Source of the DNA: Pseudobdellovibrionaceae bacterium | GTDB lineage: Bacteria > Bdellovibrionota > Bdellovibrionia > Bdellovibrionales > Bdellovibrionaceae | Direction: 5' to 3' | NCBI GenBank assembly: GCA_014376325.1 | Contig: JACMRP010000176.1 | Coordinates: 1-7,561, forward strand | DNA: 7,561 nucleotides | Part shown: positions 1 through 5,867 of the stretch, piece by piece | Numbering within the stretch: position 1 is the stretch's first letter | Layout: every line of letters starts with the position of its first letter | Notes under the pieces: generated by a model | Database searches by the model: none | Seen by the model: only the letters and a program-made list of their open reading frames with translations | Told to the model about the DNA's origin: nothing | Position numbers and translations under genes: made by a program

Positions 1-379
1 AAAACGCAGGGAACTGCATCAATAACAGCCGGACCAGCAACAAAAAGGGAAGCTTTGTGATTTTTCTGCTGATCTCGTCGTCGCAAGCCTCGATAGTTTC
101 GATTTCGAGCTGCAATAGATACTGATAGATGCTTTCACCGCGAATTCCACGCTCTAAAAGGTCCAAAAGTGTGCGTCGGTATTGGGACCTCTGTTTTTTT
201 GCAAGCATATGGCTCTCAAAGCCCTGCTCCCGCCACGATAGCCATTTCGAAACATCTTTCGAGAATTCATCGCGAGACGCTTGTACGTACGATAAAACAC
301 CGCTACGCACCGATGATCCAGATTCAATCGCACGTTTTACTTCGGCGATGAGTTTAAGTGGTGGGGCTACGTGTTCCAT
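1..379 (-). CDS. TadC-like type II secretion system F-domain protein, partial (C-terminal end beyond left edge)
   Basis: The reading frame starts at the ATG at 379-377 and stays open for 126 codons to the window edge, so the C-terminus is missing. The visible part is a charged, mostly helical stretch with the pattern LLDLLERGIRGESIYQYL at about residues 71-88, followed by an acidic stretch ending EACDDEISRKITKLP. A hydrophobic segment, PFLLLVRLLLMQFPAF, then begins at about residue 111. Acidic helix, KLP and then a final membrane helix is the usual end of a T2SSF/TadC domain, a membrane platform protein of Tad (Flp) pilus assembly. The start overlaps the end of the TadB-like gene by 13 nt, and GGAAGGAA at 393-386 is a good ribosome binding site, so the two are translationally coupled. 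Unlike typical TadC (from memory about 300 residues with N-terminal membrane helices), no N-terminal membrane helix is visible. Family assignment is by pattern only. Confidence 0.72.
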   Translation of the reverse strand, partial: MEHVAPPLKLIAEVKRAIESGSSVRSGVLSYVQASRDEFSKDVSKWLSWREQGFESHMLAKKQRSQYRRTLLDLLERGIRGESIYQYLLQLEIETIEACDDEISRKITKLPFLLLVRLLLMQFPAF

Positions 380-1104
380 TGGTTTTTCCTTCCGATGACA
401 AAAACTGTCACTAGTCCCGCGAAGAATAATATCGCAGATGCTAAAATCAGCCGGCGATTTTCATTAAAACCGAACTGACTGATCATAAAAAACAACAGCG
501 CGACATAAAGAATGGCGGAAACTGCCGCTTGCATGCGGATTTGCATAGTTACTTGTCCGGACCTACGTCGGAAATCCTTTACCGTCTTCAGCTGCTTCCG
601 CATTGCGCGTAGCTGCTCGGCGCACTTCGAGTCAGATTTTTCGATTCGGCTCATTTCGTCAAAAAGCTTACGCAAAGTGTTCGAGCGAAGGTTGGCCGGA
701 GAGTTTTCATAAGCGATTGCGTGAACAAAGTTTTGCAGCGGAATCCGCAGCAGGCTTGATTCTCCTGTCGCCATAGTTTGCAAAGATGCGCGCAACGATT
801 GCCCGGATTGAACACCCAATACCAGTTGATCCAACATCCGCAGTAAGTGTTTTTGAATCAAGAATTCTTGGTAAGCGGAAAATACTTGGGGCATTTGCTT
901 AACTAAAATCAAAATCATGCCGAAGAAAAACCAGAGCAATGTCGGATGCGGACCCATGATGATGAAGAAAATTAGCATCAAGGCCGCTAAAAACATAAAA
1001 ACACGCGCATGAAGATTCGGAAAACCGATTTTGCGCAAAGAAGATCCGAGAATCCGGTGAATGAACGCAAATCCGATACTCGTGAGCAAGAAAGAAACTA
1101 ACAT
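367..1104 (-). CDS. TadB-like type II secretion system F-domain membrane protein
   Basis: This is a 245-residue membrane protein. Hydrophobic segments lie near residues 1-18, 34-50 and 54-69, then a cytoplasmic helical domain at about 75-190, then two closing helices at about 192-212 and 218-238. Inside the domain, LDQLVLGVQSGQSLRASLQTMA (about residues 91-112) matches the 'L...GL.AG.SL..AL..' signature of T2SSF domains. That layout fits TadB, an inner-membrane platform protein that works with the TadA ATPase in Tad/Flp pilus assembly. AAGGG lies about 8 nt before the ATG. The gene is followed by an overlapping TadC-like gene. Immediately upstream is a divergent unit, so no TadA or TadZ gene precedes it here. 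Family is fairly secure; the exact pilus or secretion role is inferred. Confidence 0.78.
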   Translation of the reverse strand: MLVSFLLTSIGFAFIHRILGSSLRKIGFPNLHARVFMFLAALMLIFFIIMGPHPTLLWFFFGMILILVKQMPQVFSAYQEFLIQKHLLRMLDQLVLGVQSGQSLRASLQTMATGESSLLRIPLQNFVHAIAYENSPANLRSNTLRKLFDEMSRIEKSDSKCAEQLRAMRKQLKTVKDFRRRSGQVTMQIRMQAAVSAILYVALLFFMISQFGFNENRRLILASAILFFAGLVTVFVIGRKNQWNT

Positions 1105-1160
1105 GAGGACCGCCCTTCATATTTTGATCGTCGCAAAAAAGGTGCCCCCGAACTTTTTTA

Positions 1161-1195
1161 TTGACGGCGATAGTCGAATTAGGAAGACTTAGATT
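1161..1195 (+). promoter_or_regulatory. possible promoter of the lysine-rich peptide gene
   Basis: TTGACG at 1161-1166 is a 5/6 match to the sigma70 -35 box. The best -10-like hexamer, TAGATT at 1190-1195, lies 23 nt downstream, which is too far, and the hexamers at 16-18 nt spacing are poor. A promoter must lie in this gap because the gene is divergent from its left neighbour, but the exact boxes are uncertain. Confidence 0.3.
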
Positions 1196-1238
1196 AAGAA
1201 GTTAATGGAGTTAACAACAACAACAACGAATGCATCCT

Positions 1239-1244
1239 AGGAGG
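1239..1244 (+). promoter_or_regulatory. strong ribosome binding site of the lysine-rich peptide gene
   Basis: AGGAGG, a perfect Shine-Dalgarno core, sits 5 nt before the ATG at 1250 and fixes that start. It follows an unstructured (AAC)5 leader at 1213-1227. The adjacent ATCCT (1234-1238) can pair with AGGAT (1242-1246), which would hide part of the site in a small hairpin. Confidence 0.85.
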
Positions 1245-1249
1245 ATCAA

Positions 1250-1342
1250 ATGGCTAAAAAGAAAGCAGCTAAAAAAGCTACTAAAAAAACTGCAAAGAAA
1301 GCTACTAAAAAGAAAGCTACTAAAAAAGCTTCTAAGAAGTAG
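1250..1342 (+). CDS. 30-residue lysine-rich, histone H1-tail-like basic peptide
   Basis: This tiny gene runs from the ATG at 1250 to the TAG at 1340-1342. Its product contains only five residue types: 16 Lys, 8 Ala, 4 Thr, 1 Ser and the initiator Met. It reads as repeated AKKATKK-type units. That composition resembles the C-terminal tail of histone H1 and bacterial H1-like proteins (chlamydial Hc1, AlgP repeats), which bind and condense DNA. A nucleic-acid-binding role is therefore the natural guess, but nothing proves it. Three copies of GCTACTAAAAA (1277, 1301, 1316) suggest growth by internal duplication. Reality is supported by a perfect ribosome binding site, a dedicated intrinsic terminator and isolation from both neighbours. 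No folded domain is present, and the charge would be about +16. Confidence 0.8.
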   Translation: MAKKKAAKKATKKTAKKATKKKATKKASKK

Positions 1343-1369
1343 TTTTTTTAGTACTGTCTCAGTACTTTG

Positions 1370-1399
1370 AAACCCACGTTGCAAAACGTGGGTTTTTTT
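1370..1399 (+). terminator. intrinsic terminator of the lysine-rich peptide gene
   Basis: An 11-bp perfect stem (AAACCCACGTT at 1370-1380 with its complement at 1385-1395) is closed by a GCAA tetraloop of the stable GNRA class. The run of T at 1393-1399 follows directly. A smaller AGTACT-GTCTC-AGTACT hairpin at 1350-1366 precedes it. Confidence 0.93.
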
Positions 1400-1440
1400 A
1401 TGTCCGAATTACTTTTTTCAGAGGAGAAATCGCTGAAAAT

Positions 1441-1466
1441 AAAAAAAGGAGCTCTTGCTGAGCTCC
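1441..1466 (-). terminator. intrinsic terminator of the mla-like operon
   Basis: Read on the minus strand, GGAGCTC (1466-1460), a 5-nt loop and GAGCTCC (1454-1448) form a 7-bp GC-rich stem. Seven T residues (1447-1441) and a further T-rich stretch follow. It lies about 40 nt past the stop codon of the last operon gene and faces the plus-strand terminator at 1370-1399. Confidence 0.9.
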
Positions 1467-1507
1467 CTTCGACTGCATAAAATTTTGTCCGAGATTCGGA
1501 TCAGCTT

Positions 1508-2122
1508 TTAAAAATAATATGCTCCGCCAACAGATCCTGTTGGCACCAAGACAGAACTATTTAACTCACCAAGAAGTACGACTTCAGCAAAAACGGAAGA
1601 GCCAGCCATGTATCCGGCGAGCTGAGTGTACTGCAAACCCAAGGCTCCCGAAATGAAATCTGCCGCGAAACGACCCGACTCTTTTTGAGAATTACTGAGC
1701 ACCCGGTCTAGTATTGCAGAATTTTTGTAGGTCCCACCATCGCTAGAATCATACCAACGCGAATATCCGGTCGATGCATACGGAGCGATCGTATCGCCCT
1801 CGAAAGTATGTTTCCATCCGATATTAAACGATCTGAAGCCTTCGCCGCCGCCGAAGCCAGCGTATCCGGCGTTCTCGTCTTCAAAATTTACTTCGATATT
1901 CATTCCGTAAAGGCCTAAAGTCCCGCCAACCCCGAACGCGACGCCGATTTTACGGGCTTCTCGCAACGCTAGGTTGTCTTTATAGTTATTATTTCCGTCT
2001 ACTTTAAATACTGATGCGGCTGTAGAGCCAAAATCTGCTCCTTCGGAGTCCTGAGATTGCGCCTTCGCCGACGAAATCGTCATAAGTGACAAGACCAAAG
2101 CGATCGCGAGTGTGTGTTTCAT
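1508..2122 (-). CDS. secreted outer-membrane beta-barrel-like protein, last gene of the MCE operon
   Basis: This 204-residue protein has a clear Sec signal peptide: MKH, a hydrophobic core at residues 4-18, and a probable signal peptidase I site after A-K-A at residue 21. The mature part is rich in Gly, Ser, Tyr and alternating hydrophobic residues (for example the GVAFGVGGTLGLYGMNIEVNF stretch) and ends in AYYF. A C-terminal Phe preceded by aromatics is the classic outer-membrane barrel signal recognised by BamA. The size suits a small barrel of about eight strands. AGGAGG (2132-2127) sits 4 nt before the ATG. The gene begins only 14 nt after the MCE gene stop and is followed by the operon terminator, so it is co-transcribed. 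I do not recognise a named family. An outer-membrane partner of the lipid transporter is an inference from position. Confidence 0.75.
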   Translation of the reverse strand: MKHTLAIALVLSLMTISSAKAQSQDSEGADFGSTAASVFKVDGNNNYKDNLALREARKIGVAFGVGGTLGLYGMNIEVNFEDENAGYAGFGGGEGFRSFNIGWKHTFEGDTIAPYASTGYSRWYDSSDGGTYKNSAILDRVLSNSQKESGRFAADFISGALGLQYTQLAGYMAGSSVFAEVVLLGELNSSVLVPTGSVGGAYYF

Positions 2123-2136
2123 AAATCCTCCTAATA

Positions 2137-2913
2137 TTAAAATACCCTGGCGCGGACGCCTTCGGTTTGGAAAAACTTTTTAATTGCAGGTCCATCGAGC
2201 GGCTCTAGACGAAATAAAAGCTTATGGATTAAATCGAAAGTTTCATCCGCCTTCTTCGTTCGAAGCTCGCCGGTCAGGTAAGCCATGTCATCGCTTATCT
2301 TTACTGCATTATCAAGAAGTCTCGCCATGTCTTTGTTTTTCGATGTTTTGTCCAACAACGCCAGCGTCTTATTAAAGTTAGTCATCAGTTTATCAACCTG
2401 CGCTATTACGTTACTGACAGATCCCTCGTTTTTTTCGACAAGCTCTATGATTTTTCCGGCAAGTCCGTAGCTTTGTGAAATCAACTGATCGATTCGGGGG
2501 GGGTCTTCGCCGCGGGCGTAATCGCCTGTCGAAAATTCCTCTGATTCGTTGCCGCCCGGCGAAATTTCTAGAAACTTTTCGCCGATAACGCCTGCTAGGT
2601 TAATAAAAAACTTAGAGTCTTTGCGGACAGTACTCCATGCAGCTTTATCTACCGAAATTTCGATACGCAGTTTTACTTCTTCGCCTTTGGGAGTTTTATA
2701 GCCGGGTTCAAAAGTGATTTTTTTTACTTTGCCGACTTTAATCCCCATGACCCGAACCGGTGAACCCTCTTCAATCCCGCCAGCGTAATTGTACATAATA
2801 TTCAGGTCTTTGGTGTTTGAAAACGGAGAGATTAGGCCCATCATGTAAGCAAAGACGACGATAAGTGCCATCGCGACAAGTGCTAGCAGACCAACTTTGG
2901 TTTCAATTTTCAT
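2137..2913 (-). CDS. mlaD: MCE (mammalian cell entry) domain protein, MlaD-like
   Basis: This 258-residue protein is the periplasmic lipid-binding subunit of an Mla-type ABC transporter, anchored in the inner membrane. A membrane helix at about residues 9-28 is followed by the MCE domain at about 36-120. Recognisable elements are YNYAGGIEEGSPVRVMGIKVGKV, a central strand LRIEISVD, and the closing LAGVIGEKFLEISPG. The C-terminal part, about residues 142-235, is mostly helical and amphipathic, as in MCE proteins where it lines the lipid tunnel of a hexameric ring. E. coli MlaD is shorter (about 183 residues). GGAG sits 6 nt before the ATG, and the gap to the upstream permease is 11 nt. A run of eight C residues in the coding strand falls at codons 137-140. 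No MlaC-like shuttle gene or STAS (MlaB) gene is present nearby. Confidence 0.93.
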   Translation of the reverse strand: MKIETKVGLLALVAMALIVVFAYMMGLISPFSNTKDLNIMYNYAGGIEEGSPVRVMGIKVGKVKKITFEPGYKTPKGEEVKLRIEISVDKAAWSTVRKDSKFFINLAGVIGEKFLEISPGGNESEEFSTGDYARGEDPPRIDQLISQSYGLAGKIIELVEKNEGSVSNVIAQVDKLMTNFNKTLALLDKTSKNKDMARLLDNAVKISDDMAYLTGELRTKKADETFDLIHKLLFRLEPLDGPAIKKFFQTEGVRARVF

Positions 2914-2924
2914 AGTTCACTCCA

Positions 2925-3620
2925 TCAATACAGGTAACTGAAAGCATACGATAAAACAAAATCCAGTACAATAATAGCAATTGAGCCAACGACAACACTG
3001 TTCGTGGTTGCTCTTCCGACACCTTCGGCGCCGGCTTTACACCGAAAGCCAAAATAACAGCTGATCAGTGGAATGACCGCGCCAAAAACTGCGGCCTTAA
3101 TGATCGCGAAGATCAAATCTTGAAAATGAACAAACCGTTTCATCGCCGTGATAAAAATCGCCGGGGAATAACCTAGGTACGAATTGCTAACCGCCATTGC
3201 GCTAAAAAGGCAGGCCATGTTTGCAACGATAACCAGCGCCATCGTGCCAAGGATGCATGCAATTAATCGCGGAATTACCAGATACGTACTTGGTGGTATG
3301 CCGAGCATTTTGAGCGCATCAATTTGCTCGGTCACTTTCATCGTCCCGATTTCGGCGGCGATTCCTGCTCCGACTCTTGAAGTCAGTAACAATGCGGTCA
3401 CCACAACTGCGAGCTCCCGCAATATCAACATGGCCGCAAAACCTGGCACCATCGAATCATTTTGAATCACCATCTTCATATGAAACGAGGATTCAATAAT
3501 CGTAACGATGGCGGCGAAACAAACACAAAAAACGATGATTCCTACGCTGCCGTTAGCGACAAAATGCAACTGCTGAAGCGTTTCCCGGATACGGATGACT
3601 TTAACTCCAGTTTTTGCCAT
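2925..3620 (-). CDS. mlaE: MlaE-family ABC lipid transporter permease, second copy (MlaE2)
   Basis: This 231-residue polytopic inner-membrane protein belongs to the MlaE permease family. An amphipathic N-terminus is followed by membrane segments near residues 24-43, 61-80, 117-139, 166-189 and 206-226. The family core lies at residues 69-118: EL, TSRVGAGIAAEIGTMKVTEQIDALKMLGIPP and then IPR. It carries the coupling-helix region that contacts the ATPase. Its ATG overlaps the stop of MlaE1 by one base (TGATG), with GGGGAT just upstream. It is clearly different in sequence from MlaE1, so the two are paralogues, not a recent duplicate. E. coli MlaE is about 260 residues and acts as a homodimer; here the pair may form a heterodimer. 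Confidence 0.92.
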   Translation of the reverse strand: MAKTGVKVIRIRETLQQLHFVANGSVGIIVFCVCFAAIVTIIESSFHMKMVIQNDSMVPGFAAMLILRELAVVVTALLLTSRVGAGIAAEIGTMKVTEQIDALKMLGIPPSTYLVIPRLIACILGTMALVIVANMACLFSAMAVSNSYLGYSPAIFITAMKRFVHFQDLIFAIIKAAVFGAVIPLISCYFGFRCKAGAEGVGRATTNSVVVGSIAIIVLDFVLSYAFSYLY

Positions 3621-4384
3621 CAGAATCCCCGAACCAAATGAAGGATAATTTCACCGACGAAGCTGGTGAACCAATCTACAACGACAATTGAAACCATCGT
3701 TATAACGGCCGTAGAAACGACGGCACGTCCAACGCCTTTGGCTCCGCCCGTCGCGTAATAACCTTTTTGGGTACAAACTGTCGCTAAAACAACTCCGAAT
3801 GCGAAGCATTTTACAAGCCCATTCGCGATCGACGGAAACGAAATAATTGTGGGAATATGCCTGACGTATTCTTCGGGATTTACCCCAGCAAAGAAATATC
3901 CCAGGAACATGCCCCCTAAAATAGACATCAATAAGCCCAATAAAAGCAGGAAAAAACTAGATATAATTATGCCTAAAAAGCGCGGTAAAATGATTTCTTG
4001 CATAGGATTCGCACCAAGGCAGCGAATGGCATCAATCTGCTCAGTCACCCGCATGGTGCCTAATTCGGCAGATGTAAACGCGCCAATTTTACCACTCAGC
4101 ATAAACGCAATTAGCAGTGGTCCCACTTCCCGGAAAGTCGCACTGGTGGCCAGCCCCCCAAGATACCCAAGGGCGCCGAACTCTTTCATTTGCATCGTGA
4201 ATTGCACGGTCATAATTGCGCCAACAAAAAAGCCGGCCATCGCGGTCGTCGCGAAGCTTTCAATGGTTACGTGCCAGATCTGTTCGTAAACCAGACGCCT
4301 TCGGCAGGGCCGATAAAGCATCGTTTTCATGATTTCTAGGAAGAATAAAAGACTGCCGCCGATTTCGTCTGCAAATTTCGTCAC
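3620..4384 (-). CDS. mlaE: MlaE-family ABC lipid transporter permease, first copy (MlaE1), GTG start
   Basis: This is a 254-residue inner-membrane permease. I place the start at the GTG at 4384-4382, which overlaps the TGA of the upstream ATPase gene (GTGA, 4 nt). CAGAGG lies about 7 nt upstream, and the resulting length fits the family (about 260). Extending the frame to an ATG at 4513 would read through the ATPase gene in another frame and give a non-family N-terminus. The N-terminal interfacial helix is at about residues 5-30, and the first membrane segment is at about 43-63. The MlaE core spans residues 85-136, with EVGPLLIAFMLSGKIGAF, then AELGTMRVTEQIDAI, CLGANP and LPRF. Later membrane segments lie near 137-165, 186-205 and 221-246. 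Together with the ATPase and MCE proteins it should extract or insert phospholipid at the inner membrane. Confidence 0.92.
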   Translation of the reverse strand: MTKFADEIGGSLLFFLEIMKTMLYRPCRRRLVYEQIWHVTIESFATTAMAGFFVGAIMTVQFTMQMKEFGALGYLGGLATSATFREVGPLLIAFMLSGKIGAFTSAELGTMRVTEQIDAIRCLGANPMQEIILPRFLGIIISSFFLLLLGLLMSILGGMFLGYFFAGVNPEEYVRHIPTIISFPSIANGLVKCFAFGVVLATVCTQKGYYATGGAKGVGRAVVSTAVITMVSIVVVDWFTSFVGEIILHLVRGF

Positions 4385-5109
4385 GCAACGACCTCTGCCA
4401 TAAAGTCTTTTACCAACGGAATTGCCGAAGCTTTCATTTCCTCTGGAGTACCGACTGCCACAATCTTGCCTTGATCCAACACCACGATTCGATCCGCGAT
4501 CGAAAGTGCGCACTGCATGTCATGACTAACAACCATCGAAGTTGTTTTAAGACTTCGCGACAAATCAAAAATCAGTTGGTTAACGGCGTTTGTGGTGATG
4601 GGATCTAAGCCCGTCGTTGGTTCGTCAAATAACAAGATTTTCGGCTCTATAGCGACGGTTCTTGCTAGGCTTACGCGCTTTTGCATTCCGTAAGAAATTT
4701 CTGCGGGCATTTTGTATTCGAGCCCCTGAAGATGCACCAGTGCGAGAGCGTTTTTTACTTTTTCCAGAACTTCGCTTTCTGGCAGATCAAAGTGACGGCG
4801 TAAACCGAAAGCGACATTTTCAAAAATCGTCAGCGAATCGAAAAGTGCTGGATGCTGAAACACCATTCCGCATTTCTTCCGAACGGGTAAGTACTCTTCT
4901 TCGGTTAGTTTGCTGACTTCTTGGCCATCGATCCAAATCTGACCTTCATCCGGGCGCATAAGGCCCACGATATTTTTGAGCAAAACGGATTTACCGGTGC
5001 CAGAAGTGCCGAGAATAAATAAAATCTCGCCCTTTTTAACGTCGAGGCTGAGTCCATTCAACACGGTTCTTTCGCCAAAACGTTTCACGAGATTCTTAAA
5101 TTGAATCAT
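4381..5109 (-). CDS. mlaF: MlaF-like ABC transporter ATPase (MlaF1), first gene of the mla-like operon
   Basis: This 242-residue ATPase powers the MlaE permeases. Motifs in order: Walker A GTSGTGKS (34-41), Q-loop Gln85 in GMVFQHPALFDSLT, ABC signature ISYGMQKR (138-145), Walker B ILLFDE (158-163) with catalytic Glu163, D-loop GLD, and switch His196 in VVSHD. The EISxGMQKR form of the signature and the GMxFQxxALFDSLT Q-loop are characteristic of the MlaF group. The odd point is Tyr140 where nearly all ABC ATPases have the first Gly of SGG. The gene is followed by MlaE1 with a 4-nt overlap. No Shine-Dalgarno sequence precedes the ATG; instead a -10-like TAATAT ends six bases upstream, suggesting a leaderless transcript. 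Confidence 0.93.
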   Translation of the reverse strand: MIQFKNLVKRFGERTVLNGLSLDVKKGEILFILGTSGTGKSVLLKNIVGLMRPDEGQIWIDGQEVSKLTEEEYLPVRKKCGMVFQHPALFDSLTIFENVAFGLRRHFDLPESEVLEKVKNALALVHLQGLEYKMPAEISYGMQKRVSLARTVAIEPKILLFDEPTTGLDPITTNAVNQLIFDLSRSLKTTSMVVSHDMQCALSIADRIVVLDQGKIVAVGTPEEMKASAIPLVKDFMAEVVA

Positions 5110-5145
5110 TTGCTTATATTAGGAGAGATTTTTAGCTGATTGCAA
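5110..5145 (-). promoter_or_regulatory. probable promoter of the mla-like operon, placed for leaderless transcription
   Basis: On the minus strand TTGCAA (5145-5140, 4/6 to the -35 consensus), an 18-nt spacer and TAATAT (5121-5116, 5/6 to the -10 consensus) are followed by only six bases, AAGCAA, before the ATG of mlaF1. Transcription starting about 7 nt past the -10 box would begin at the ATG itself. The -35 box lies 18 nt past the stop of the broken CREST gene. Confidence 0.6.
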
Positions 5146-5163
5146 GCTATGAGATTGCGGATT

Positions 5164-5825
5164 CTACTGCAGCCTCAGCAATATCGCGATCGCCAACGCC
5201 GCAACCAGATGTTTCAAAGTATGGCCACTGACTCCTGTGGATAAATAGATGGATAAGTCTTTTGCCTCTAGGAACTTTGCAAAGATGTACAGCCCGAAAG
5301 CCGCAAGAAACCCTTTATTAGAGTAAGCGCCTTTCAAGATAAGACACATAAGTAAGGCTAAGACCAAACCGCCAAAGAAGCAGAGTGACGGCTCCCATTG
5401 CGGAAAGCAGGACGGCTGCGGCAAACTCCTGCCTTGAAATGAATTTCGTCCGTAATCAGCCATCCGATGATCGTTCCGAAGACCACGGACATAGGCAACC
5501 GATCCCAAAATATGCGGTCAAACGACGGGGCCAAGTGGAAATACGTTGATCCCGCGGCAGTCCAAATAATTCCGAGCGCCACCGCAAGTTTAAAGTAGGA
5601 AAGCCTTGTCATGAATTTCAATTTGAAAAGACCCCACAACCCGAAAATTGCGAGGGCAATGTTCGAAAGCACATCGAATGCATAAGGAATTCCGAGCATT
5701 TCGCGATCGTCAGAATAGCCGTAATTTGGATTGCGCTCCCCTCTCGGGAGGTGCGACCAGAATACGACGATCAGAATTATAAAAATTAGGAAGCAAAAAG
5801 GAACTAGGTATTTTCGGAAATTCAT
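5164..5825 (-). pseudogene. CREST-superfamily (ceramidase-like) membrane protein gene, broken by two frame changes
   Basis: Three reading frames together spell one polytopic membrane protein. The first frame runs from the ATG at 5825 to about 5427 and encodes DVLSN, then GSTYFHLAP and FWDRLPM, ending at ITDEIHFKAG. A second frame, about 5425-5372, encodes FAAAVLLSAMGAVTLLLW, a typical next helix. A third frame, about 5370-5164, encodes LVLALLMCLILKG, FLAAFGLYIFAKFLEAKD and finally SGHTLKHLVAALAIAILLRLQ. The SxxxH, Asp and HxxxH residues match the metal-site motifs of the CREST superfamily (alkaline ceramidases, PAQR receptors, Per1). Compared with relatives remembered from the family, a loop containing a GDLRPY-like segment after the second frame is missing. 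One extra G near 5426 and a deletion near 5371 would explain the damage; two sequencing errors are the alternative. No ribosome binding site is visible at the start. Confidence 0.75.
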
Positions 5826-5861
5826 ATTTTTGAGTTAAGTAGTTTTATTGTCGATTTGCAA
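5826..5861 (-). promoter_or_regulatory. possible promoter of the CREST gene with the same layout as the mlaF1 promoter
   Basis: On the minus strand TTGCAA (5861-5856), an 18-nt spacer and TAACTC (5837-5832) precede the ATG by six bases. Box identity, spacer and distance to the ATG match the mlaF1 promoter, but TAACTC lacks the final T of a good -10 box, so this is weak on its own. Confidence 0.35.
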
Positions 5862-5867
5862 GTTTCA

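Noticed and set aside
1350..1366. AGTACT-GTCTC-AGTACT hairpin as a first terminator
   Set aside because: The stem is short and AT-rich, and no T run follows it on either strand. The terminator at 1370-1399 is the functional one.
1415..1439. TTTTCAG / CTGAAAA inverted repeat between the two terminators
   Set aside because: Seven AT-rich pairs with an 11-nt loop in an AT-rich gap is within chance expectation, and no function is suggested by position.
3849..4289. 146-residue plus-strand reading frame opposite MlaE1
   Set aside because: It lies antisense to a clear MlaE gene, has no ribosome binding site and no recognisable domain. It is a shadow of the strong codon pattern on the other strand.
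4385..4513. Longer N-terminus for MlaE1 starting at an ATG at 4513
   Set aside because: The added residues are rich in Arg, Gly and Cys, unlike MlaE, and lie entirely within the ATPase coding region. The GTG at 4384 with a 4-nt overlap gives the family length.
5164..5508. A separate 114-residue minus-strand reading frame
   Set aside because: Its first part (MGSVAYVRGLRNDH and on) is out-of-frame translation of the CREST gene; only the part after about 5370 is family-like. It is the tail of the broken gene, not an independent one.
5856..5867. TTG start adding four residues to the CPBP protein
   Set aside because: The ATG at 5868 starts the protein naturally just before the first hydrophobic segment, and the TTG has no ribosome binding site. 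It also falls in the possible TTGCAA box of the divergent gene.
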